Of a stretch of 12,680 nt of DNA, positions 6,677 to 12,680 are shown piece by piece. This stretch comes from CAYLLN01 sp036496265 (GTDB lineage: Bacteria > Planctomycetota > Planctomycetia > Pirellulales > Pirellulaceae). Positions within the stretch are counted from its first letter, which is position 1; the number at the start of each line of letters is the position of its first letter. The stretch is from contig DASXLL010000098.1 of the NCBI GenBank assembly GCA_036496265.1, forward strand, positions 1 through 12,680. Direction: 5' to 3'. The notes below the pieces were generated by a model, which did not search any database, had not been told where the DNA came from, and saw only the letters and a list, made by a program, of their open reading frames with translations. Position numbers and translations under genes: made by a program.

Positions 6677-6997
6677 ATGGAAAGTGGGCCAGCGGCTAAC
6701 CAACAATCTTCGACCCGGCAGCAAGAAGACAAAAAGACCATGCAAGCCAAGATTGAAGACTGGAAAGAAGGCTGGAGTAGAATGCAGCTCGGCATACATC
6801 CCACAGAAATTGACGCGCTAATAAAGTCGCTGATTATGATTCGGGACGATCCAGAACAGCACTTTCACCTTTCAAGTGATTACAAGGCCAGTGGCGGTCT
6901 AGGTGACATTGAGATTTTTGCACTGCCGGACAACGCGCCGCATAACCTATTTCTCGGCGGTCGGGCGCTGGCTCCAGGTGAGCAAATTGAGGCTTGA
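6677..6997 (+). CDS. Small acidic protein, Imm32-like (hypothetical)
   Basis: 106-aa protein with GAGGA (6666-6670) spaced 6 bases before the ATG. The conserved-looking core starts near residue 36: MQLGIHPTEIDALIKSL, MIRDDPEQHFHLSSD, then SGGLGDIEIFALPD and a C-terminal NLFLGGRALAPGEQ. The order of a strand, a TEIDALI helix, an H-F-H strand and a GDIEI strand is like small immunity-type proteins (Imm32 pattern, from memory). The first 35 residues are very hydrophilic. A second start at ATG 6782, with GGAG four bases upstream, would give a 71-aa protein equal to the core; I cannot decide between them. GC is low (26 of 60 bases at 6781-6840). No toxin gene lies beside it, so an immunity role is speculative. 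Confidence 0.65.
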   Translation: MESGPAANQQSSTRQQEDKKTMQAKIEDWKEGWSRMQLGIHPTEIDALIKSLIMIRDDPEQHFHLSSDYKASGGLGDIEIFALPDNAPHNLFLGGRALAPGEQIEA

Positions 6998-7034
6998 GAT
7001 TCAAAGTGAACCACAACTAAGCAGCCGTGTTTTT

Positions 7035-7038
7035 GGAG
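7035..7038 (+). promoter_or_regulatory. Ribosome binding site deciding the GGT start
   Basis: GGAG six bases before ATG 7045. An in-frame GTG at 7027 lies before this site, so 7045 is the better start; it also places the signal peptide at the N-terminus. Confidence 0.6.
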
Positions 7039-7044
7039 ACACCC

Positions 7045-8799
7045 ATGCTTCGCTCGACCATGACTGCCCTATTGGTAACTGCCATGTTCATCGATCCGCC
7101 GCCGGCTCATTCGCAATCGGAAGTCGATCCTTCGCCGGCGGCAAATCCTGGTGGCTACGGCCGGGCGCGGCATCCGTATCAGACGCGCTCGGTGACGATT
7201 GCTAAGCACGGGATCGTGGCGACAAGCCATCCGCTCGCGTCGCAAGCCGGGCTCGACATTCTCAAAGCCGGCGGCAACGCCGCAGATGCGGCGATTGCGG
7301 CGAATGCCGTGCTGGGGGTGGTCGAGCCGATGAGCAACGGCATTGGCGGCGATTTGTTCGTCATCTACTGGGACGCGAAGACGCAGAAACTGTATGGACT
7401 GAACGCCAGTGGGCGAAGCCCTTACAATCTCAATCGCGGTGTGTTCGCCGAGAAGGGCCTAGCGCAGATTCCGACCGAAGGGCCGCTGAGCTGGTCGGTG
7501 CCGGGTTGCGTCAGCGGCTGGGAGACATTGCGAGCGCGGTTTGGAACTCGGCCGCTGAGCGAGCTGCTCAACGCGGCGATTGCGGCGGCCGAAGATGGCG
7601 CGCCGGTGCCGGAAGTCATCGGCGGTTATTGGCGCGGCGCGCAAACGGCGCTGCGCGCGACGCCAGAAGCGGCGGCAGCGTTCTTGATTGACGGCGAACG
7701 AGCGCCGGCGGTGGGCGAAGTGATGAAACTGCCGCAACTCGCCGCGACCCTAAAGCTGATCGCCGCGCAGGGCCGCGACGCGTTTTACAAAGGGCCGATC
7801 GCGCAGAAGATCGTGGCTTACAGCCAGTCGCATGGCGGCTATTTCTCAATGGCCGATTTCACCGATCACACCGACGATTGGATTGAGCCCGTTTCGACAA
7901 ACTACCGCGGTTACGACGTATGGGAACTGCCGCCGAATGGCCAGGGCATCGCCGCGCTCGAAATGCTCAATGTGCTGGAGCATTTCGATCTCAAATCCCT
8001 GAAGCACAACTCGGCGGAGCATCTGCACCTGTTCATCGAGGCGAAGAAGCTGGCGTTTGCCGATCGGGCAAAGTTTTATGCCGATCCGGCATTCGGCAAG
8101 TTGCCGGTGAGCGAGCTGATCTCAAAGGACTATGGTATTCGGCAGGCGAAGCGGATCGATCGCACGCGTGCCGCGGCCGATGTGCCACCGGGCGATCCGC
8201 GGCTGGCGCGGAGCGACACGATTTATATGTGTGCGGTCGATAAGGACCGCAATTGCTGCTCGCTGATTCAGAGTAATTACACCGGTTTTGGCTCCAAGCA
8301 CGTACCGGGGGATGTCGGATTCGCGTTGCAGAATCGCGGGGCGCTGTTCGCACTCGAAGACGACCATCTCAATCGACTGGAGCCGCATAAGCGACCGTTT
8401 CACACGATCATTCCGGCTATGGTCACGAAGGACGGTAAGCCCTGGTTTTGTTTCGGCGTGATGGGCGGCGACATGCAGGCTCAGGGGCACGTGCAGGTGC
8501 TCGTGAACATGATCGATTTTGGGATGAACGTGCAGGCCGCCGGCGACGCGCCGCGGGCAATGCATAGCGGCAGCGCGACGCCGACGGGCTTGCCGGCCGA
8601 AGGCGTTGGCTCGGTGACTGTTGAGACGGGCGTGTCGGATGAGTCGATCGACAAGTTGCGCTCGATGGGGCACAAGATCACACGGACGCAGCGATCGAGC
8701 ACGTATGGCGGCTATCAGGGAATTCTTATCGACTGGCAGCACGGCGATTTGCACGGGGCGACGGAGTCGCGGAAGGATGGCGTGGCGGCGGGATATTAG
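7045..8799 (+). CDS. ggt: Exported gamma-glutamyltranspeptidase-family Ntn hydrolase
   Basis: 584-aa precursor of the GGT family, which cleaves itself before a Thr that then serves as the N-terminal nucleophile. An apparent Sec signal occupies residues 1-24 (MTALLVTAMFI hydrophobic core, AHSQ region), so it probably acts in the periplasm or outside the cell. Seen: the family start HGIVATSHPLASQAG, GGNAADAAIAANAVLGVVEP, GIGGDLFVIYWD, and LNASGRSP with Arg124 (equivalent to E. coli Arg114). The processing site is SDTIYMCAVD with Thr392. The small subunit carries ALQNRGALF, RPFHTIIPAMV and GVMGGDMQAQGHVQV. Relative to E. coli GGT, residues that grip the glutamyl group differ (Gln430 to Arg, Asp433 to Leu, Ser462-Ser463 to His-Thr), so the acyl donor may not be a gamma-glutamyl compound. 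The family is certain, the exact substrate is not. Confidence 0.93.
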   Translation: MLRSTMTALLVTAMFIDPPPAHSQSEVDPSPAANPGGYGRARHPYQTRSVTIAKHGIVATSHPLASQAGLDILKAGGNAADAAIAANAVLGVVEPMSNGIGGDLFVIYWDAKTQKLYGLNASGRSPYNLNRGVFAEKGLAQIPTEGPLSWSVPGCVSGWETLRARFGTRPLSELLNAAIAAAEDGAPVPEVIGGYWRGAQTALRATPEAAAAFLIDGERAPAVGEVMKLPQLAATLKLIAAQGRDAFYKGPIAQKIVAYSQSHGGYFSMADFTDHTDDWIEPVSTNYRGYDVWELPPNGQGIAALEMLNVLEHFDLKSLKHNSAEHLHLFIEAKKLAFADRAKFYADPAFGKLPVSELISKDYGIRQAKRIDRTRAAADVPPGDPRLARSDTIYMCAVDKDRNCCSLIQSNYTGFGSKHVPGDVGFALQNRGALFALEDDHLNRLEPHKRPFHTIIPAMVTKDGKPWFCFGVMGGDMQAQGHVQVLVNMIDFGMNVQAAGDAPRAMHSGSATPTGLPAEGVGSVTVETGVSDESIDKLRSMGHKITRTQRSSTYGGYQGILIDWQHGDLHGATESRKDGVAAGY

Positions 8800-8820
8800 G
8801 GAAGGCATGAGTGTGAGCAG

Positions 8821-11409
8821 GTGAATGTGAAGGTGATGAGCGGAGGGCTGGCAGCCGATCCGGGTAGCCCGGGCTCCTCAATGGCGCCGCGCTATTCTCC
8901 GCTGGTGTTGCTTGTTGCCGCGGTGGCGGGCGGAATTGCGACCGATCGTATTTGCGCCACGCCGACGATTCTTTGGTGGCTCATCGGATTGGTCGCAATT
9001 TCGGGCTGGTTTTCACTCTGGATTTGTCGGCGCGAAGAGTTGGCGTCGGGAGTGCTGCTGATTTCGGCAGCGGCGGTTGGTGCAACGTGGCACCATGCTA
9101 ATTGGCACGTGTATCCGGCGAATGAGATCAGCCGAATGATGCAGGAGCAATCGCGGCCCTGCGTGGTCGAGGCTATTGCGATCACGTCGCCCCGGTGGGT
9201 ACCCGCGCCGGTTGCGTCGGCACTGCGCACGATTCCACAGGGGGAACGCAGCGAGTTTTCGGTGTGGGTAACCGCGATTCGCGACGGCCAAACAATGCGG
9301 CCGGCTAGTGGCTGGGCCGATTTGGATGTGAACGGCGTCATCGAGGAAATTCGGGCCGGCGATCGCATTCGAGTTTTTGCCCAAGGCAGTCGGGCAGCGG
9401 CGCCGCTGAATCCGGGCGAGTTTGATTATGCGAATTATCAGCGCAGTCAGCGCATTGGCTGCCGCCTATTCGCCGAATTTCCGTCGTGTGTCGAGCGGCT
9501 AGAAGACGGTGGCGCTTTGAATCCAAGGCGCTGGCTTGCCGACATTCGCAGCGGGGGTTTGGCGATTCTGCGGCGAAATATCCAGGGTGAGCGGGCGATG
9601 TTGGCGTCAGCGGTGCTTCTCGGGGCGCGGGAGCAGCTTGATCCGAACCGCAATGAAGGTTATTTGACGACCGGCACGATCCACATTCTTTCCATTTCCG
9701 GGGTACACGTCGGGATCCTGGCAATTTTGTTGTTCGGTTTTTACTACACGGGCTTGTTGGGACGACGGATGACGCTGGCGGCAATCATTCTGGTGACGAT
9801 TGCTTATGCGCTGCTCACCGATATGCAGCCGCCGGTAGTGCGGGCGGCGATTTTGGTTGTCGTTGCTTGCGGGGCGCTGTGGACGGGGCGGTCGGCGATT
9901 GGATTCAACTCGCTCGCTGCTGCAGCGATTGTGGTTCTGGCACTGAATCCGGCGAGTCTGTTTTTGGCGGGCCCGCAGCTTTCGTTTTTGGCGGTGGCGA
10001 CCATGATCGCGTTTCAATCGTGGCTTGTGCCTCACAGAATTGTCGATCCGATTGATCGACTGATTGCGACGACGCGGCCGTGGGTGGTGCGGTCCATCAA
10101 ACGCTTTGGCGGTGGCCTTTGGCGCGTGTGGTTGACCGGGGCACTGATTTGGCTGTTTGGTTCACCCTTGGTTTGGCGGCAATGGAATTTGATCTCGCCG
10201 GTGGCGCTCGTGCTTAACTTCTTGATGTGGCTTCCGGTGACGTTGGCCATGTTTGCGGGGCTGGGGACGCTCTTGGCTGGAGCAATCATGCGACCGCTTG
10301 CTCGATTATGCGGCTGGTTGTGCGATGGTTCGTTTGGATTTTTGGAATGGCTCATCGAAATGGGCCGTGATTGGCCAGGTGGTCACTTCTGGCTGCCGGC
10401 GCCGCCGAGTTGGTGGGTGGCAATCTTCTACATTTGTTTTGTGGCTGCTGTGTCTTTTCCGGCACTTCGACCATCGCGGCGTCGGGCCATGGCGATGGTA
10501 TTGGGTTGGACAGCCGGGGCATTGGTCTTATCGCAGGTGAGTTTTTCGGCTGTGACTCCGCGACGCGAACGGCCGCTGGTTTGTCATTTCGTCGCGGTCG
10601 GTCATGGTGTAGGCGTGCTCGTTGAATTTCCAGACGGACACAACTTGCTTTACGACTCCGGCCGACTCGGCTCGCCGCTGGCAGGCGTGCGGCCCATTTC
10701 GTCCGTGCTGTGGTCGCGTGGAATCCGGCACGTCGATGCGATGGTCATTTCCCACGCCGATGCCGATCACTTCAATGCGATTCCGGGCTTACTCGACCGA
10801 TTCTCGATTGGCGCGGTCTATGTTTCGCCGGTCATGTTCCGACGAATGCCCGCTGCAGTAAAGGAACTCCGCGATTCGATCGAGCGCCGCGGCGTTCTGC
10901 TGCGTGAGATTTACGCGGGGCAGCGCTTGGCGGCCGGCGATGACACGAAAATTGAAGTCCTGCACCCGACGAGCAAAGGCGTTTACGGTTCGGACAACGC
11001 GAATTCGATCGTGCTGCTGATCGAATACGCCAGACGGCGCGTGCTATTGACCGGCGACCTGGAATCGCCTGGTCTCGATGACGTGCTCGCCGAAGAGCCG
11101 CTCGACGCCGACGTTGTTCTCGCGCCACACCACGGGTCGCCGCGTAGCAATCCCGGCAGATTCGCGGATTGGTGCCGGCCAGAGCATGTTGTGATCAGTG
11201 GCAGCAAGCCGCTGGGTGATGAGGCGGTCATCGAAAGCGTGAAGGATTCGTTCCGGCTGCGGGGGGCGGAGGTGTATCACACGGCAGAGGACGGCTGCGT
11301 GCGGGTGGAGATTGGGCCAAAAGAAATTGCGATCCAAACAACGCGGCCGCATGTTCGGGCTGCAAGTTCCGCTGCCAAACCGAACGCAAAGTTTCTGCAG
11401 CCGGATTAA
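8821..11409 (+). CDS. comEC: ComEC/Rec2 family competence protein (DNA uptake channel)
   Basis: Up to 862-aa inner-membrane protein that in competent bacteria carries single-stranded DNA into the cytoplasm. Layout: hydrophobic helices at about 28-43, 50-67 and 76-90; an N-terminal soluble OB-like domain (DUF4131, about 95-225) with the hallmark NPGEFDYANYQRSQRIGC (197-214); the multi-helix Competence domain (about 255-550) with LSISGVHVGIL (290-300); and a C-terminal metallo-beta-lactamase-like domain (about 585-835) with HADADH (645-650), LTGD (743-746) and APHHGS (768-773). The usual DVGQGDA motif reads VAVGHGVGV here (591-599). The start is uncertain: GTG 8821, ATG 8836 (AAGGTG close before it) or ATG 8881. 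The first 20 residues are low-complexity and contain a 10-bp palindrome, so the later starts are credible. It lies 21 bp after the GGT gene. No comEA or pilus gene is in the window. Confidence 0.93.
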   Translation: MNVKVMSGGLAADPGSPGSSMAPRYSPLVLLVAAVAGGIATDRICATPTILWWLIGLVAISGWFSLWICRREELASGVLLISAAAVGATWHHANWHVYPANEISRMMQEQSRPCVVEAIAITSPRWVPAPVASALRTIPQGERSEFSVWVTAIRDGQTMRPASGWADLDVNGVIEEIRAGDRIRVFAQGSRAAAPLNPGEFDYANYQRSQRIGCRLFAEFPSCVERLEDGGALNPRRWLADIRSGGLAILRRNIQGERAMLASAVLLGAREQLDPNRNEGYLTTGTIHILSISGVHVGILAILLFGFYYTGLLGRRMTLAAIILVTIAYALLTDMQPPVVRAAILVVVACGALWTGRSAIGFNSLAAAAIVVLALNPASLFLAGPQLSFLAVATMIAFQSWLVPHRIVDPIDRLIATTRPWVVRSIKRFGGGLWRVWLTGALIWLFGSPLVWRQWNLISPVALVLNFLMWLPVTLAMFAGLGTLLAGAIMRPLARLCGWLCDGSFGFLEWLIEMGRDWPGGHFWLPAPPSWWVAIFYICFVAAVSFPALRPSRRRAMAMVLGWTAGALVLSQVSFSAVTPRRERPLVCHFVAVGHGVGVLVEFPDGHNLLYDSGRLGSPLAGVRPISSVLWSRGIRHVDAMVISHADADHFNAIPGLLDRFSIGAVYVSPVMFRRMPAAVKELRDSIERRGVLLREIYAGQRLAAGDDTKIEVLHPTSKGVYGSDNANSIVLLIEYARRRVLLTGDLESPGLDDVLAEEPLDADVVLAPHHGSPRSNPGRFADWCRPEHVVISGSKPLGDEAVIESVKDSFRLRGAEVYHTAEDGCVRVEIGPKEIAIQTTRPHVRAASSAAKPNAKFLQPD

Positions 11410-11524
11410 GCGGACGGCGTTGGCAATAATTCGCACGCTGGCCCCGGAAAATGCTTGCAGGCGTGCGTGCCAATTTGCTATCACGCATGTTGCTCAATTT
11501 CTTGCCCCAACATGTCCCCCGCAC

Positions 11525-11530
11525 GGGAGG
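11525..11530 (+). promoter_or_regulatory. Ribosome binding site deciding the start of the small membrane protein
   Basis: GGGAGG seven bases before ATG 11538. It favours 11538 over the in-frame ATG at 11451, which would add 29 residues that look non-coding. Confidence 0.7.
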
Positions 11531-11537
11531 CATTTTC

Positions 11538-11777
11538 ATGGATGCCGCTCTGCAAGCTCAACTGACGTATGCGGCGCTCGGCTGCTCCGTCGTCGCACTG
11601 TTTTTCTCAGTGATCGCGGCTTTTCCGGGACTAAAAGGCGTGATCGCAGCCGTACGGGACGGAATTTTGTGGTTTGCTTTGCTGGTCGTGCTCGGTGGCG
11701 TTGGATTTCTCCTGTGGCAGCGATTGCACCTTCACGATAAAGCGCCGGTGGCAAAAGCGGCGCAAGCGCCGGTTTGA
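11538..11777 (+). CDS. Small two-helix membrane protein, unknown function
   Basis: 79-aa protein with two predicted membrane helices (about 11-30 and 43-61) joined by a short basic-acidic loop (KGVIAAVRDG) and ending in a polar Ala/Lys/Pro-rich tail. The start at 11538 rests on the strong GGGAGG site. I recognise no family. The helix-loop-helix hairpin with a soluble tail could be a small membrane regulator or subunit. It sits between comEC (128 bp upstream) and an EamA-type transporter (121 bp downstream), all on the same strand, but the gaps are too wide to claim an operon. Confidence 0.65.
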   Translation: MDAALQAQLTYAALGCSVVALFFSVIAAFPGLKGVIAAVRDGILWFALLVVLGGVGFLLWQRLHLHDKAPVAKAAQAPV

Positions 11778-11898
11778 TGTGATTCGCACGGACGTTTTTG
11801 CGAACCTGGCCAGCGGCGGCGTGTCTATCGGTCTTCATCCGGTGACGCGTGTTGCGTAAACTGGAGCTTTGACAGTTGCAAAAACCCCCGCCGAGACC

Positions 11899-12680
11899 AT
11901 GCTTCCCTCCGCCGTGCTCCCTTATCTCTGGATGCTGCTGGGAGCCGCAGCGTTTGCCGTGATGTCCATCCTGACCGCGCTCCTCAAGGACGAGGTCGAT
12001 TGGCAATGGATCGCAATCACCCGAGCGGGGCTGGCCATGACATTCGCCGCGACGATGGCGCTAGTGGCGCGAAAGCGGCTGGTGTTCTTTCGGCCGCGAA
12101 AGCTGTGGATGCGGAGCATCGCGGGGAGCATCAGCCTGGTCTGCGGTTTCTATGCGATGACACATTATCCGGTGTCGGAAGTGCTCACGCTCACAAACAT
12201 GTTTCCGCTGTGGGTGGCGGTTTTGTCGTTGCCGCTCCTCGGCGAATGGCCTTCGGTCGATATCTGGCCGGCGGTTTTAATTGGACTTCTGGGCGTAGTG
12301 CTCATTCAGCAGCCGCAAGTCGATTCGGCGACGCTGAGTGGGCGTAATATCGCGGTGGCGGCGGCGATTGTGAGTTCCTTTACAAGCGCGGTGGCGTTGA
12401 TTGGGCTGCATCAAGTGCGCGAGATCGATCCACGAGCTGTGGTGGCGCATTTTTCGGCCGTGGCGCTGGCCTGCTGCGTGTTGTCATTGTTCGTGTTTCC
12501 GACGAGCCACGAGTGGACGCTCAGTTGGCGGACAGTTGGACTCTTGCTAGCCGTCGGCGTTTGCGCGACAATCGGACAATTGTTTTTGACGTTGGCGTTT
12601 GCTCATGGGCCGCCGGCACGCGTGTCGGTGGTCGGCTTGTCGCAGGTCGGGTTTGTAATGCTCATGGAAATGGCGATCAT
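11899..12680 (+). CDS. EamA/DMT-superfamily transporter (3' truncated by window end)
   Basis: The first 260 residues of an inner-membrane drug/metabolite transporter; the stop lies beyond the window. Family members usually have two five-helix EamA repeats. Hydrophobic segments are seen at about 8-27, 37-57, 72-89, 95-114, 121-138, 148-169, 182-200, 211-232 and 241-259, that is repeat one plus most of repeat two. Typical features are the early arginine in ITRAGLAMTFA, PVSEVLTLTNMFPLWVAVLS (helix 4, the conserved exporter motif region), LLGEWPS, and the start of repeat two at about 148 (SGRNIAVAAAIVSSFTSAVALI). ATG 11899 is preferred; an in-frame TTG at 11869 is the only upstream alternative before a stop at 11857. 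Export of a small metabolite is likely, but the substrate is unknown. Confidence 0.88.
   Translation, partial: MLPSAVLPYLWMLLGAAAFAVMSILTALLKDEVDWQWIAITRAGLAMTFAATMALVARKRLVFFRPRKLWMRSIAGSISLVCGFYAMTHYPVSEVLTLTNMFPLWVAVLSLPLLGEWPSVDIWPAVLIGLLGVVLIQQPQVDSATLSGRNIAVAAAIVSSFTSAVALIGLHQVREIDPRAVVAHFSAVALACCVLSLFVFPTSHEWTLSWRTVGLLLAVGVCATIGQLFLTLAFAHGPPARVSVVGLSQVGFVMLMEMAI

Noticed and set aside
8122..8808. 228-aa open frame on the minus strand
   Set aside because: It is antisense to the GGT-family gene, arginine-rich, and has no recognisable motif.
11455..11484. TTGCAG and TATCAC, 18 bases apart, as a promoter for the small membrane protein
   Set aside because: Only 3 of 6 and 4 of 6 matches to consensus; not distinguishable from chance.
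11869..11897. Perfect TTGACA box at 11869-11874 as a -35 element
   Set aside because: No -10-like hexamer lies at 16-18 bases spacing (CGAGAC at that place) and it nearly touches the ATG at 11899.
12000..12347. 115-aa plus-strand open frame
   Set aside because: It is out of frame with the EamA transporter, which has clear membrane helices over the same bases.

Overview
The window looks like ordinary bacterial chromosome, most probably from a planctomycete (Pirellulales-like). This rests on moderately high GC in most genes, several genes with no clear Shine-Dalgarno sequence, the variant ComEC beta-lactamase motif, and palindromic repeats of a kind I associate with that group. The lineage is an inference from style; no rRNA or marker gene is present. 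Both window edges cut through genes.

Layout. 1-1365: the 3' end of a short-chain dehydrogenase/reductase with a pteridine-reductase-like active site, followed one base later by a secreted alpha/beta hydrolase. 1364-1442: a degenerate long inverted repeat filling the next gap. 1458-3665: a PdxA-family dehydrogenase and a DUF1537 four-carbon acid-sugar kinase, separated only by a 36-bp GC-rich palindrome. Together they match the known kinase plus oxidative decarboxylase route from D-threonate or D-erythronate to dihydroxyacetone phosphate. 3783-5546: Enzyme I of the PTS (ptsI), with all key residues but no HPr gene beside it.

5575-6997 is a lower-GC stretch of small accessory genes: a PIN-domain (VapC-like) nuclease, a tightly overlapped small partner protein with a GTG start and a near-perfect ribosome binding site, a convergent 75-aa unknown protein on the minus strand, and a small acidic protein resembling immunity-type proteins. 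It reads like a toxin-antitoxin and small-gene insertion between two conserved blocks.

7045-12680 returns to GC-rich core genes: an exported gamma-glutamyltranspeptidase-family hydrolase of the non-canonical class, ComEC/Rec2 (DNA uptake channel with metallo-beta-lactamase domain), a 79-aa two-helix membrane protein, and an EamA-type drug/metabolite transporter cut by the window end.

No tRNA, rRNA, CRISPR array, transposase or prophage gene was seen. I found no clearly undescribed multi-gene system. The items most worth a second look are the PIN/partner pair and its surrounding island, the unknown minus-strand small protein, the altered substrate pocket of the GGT-family enzyme, and the two repeat elements. 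No gap between genes exceeds 300 bases; the largest (6501-6676) holds nothing I can identify.
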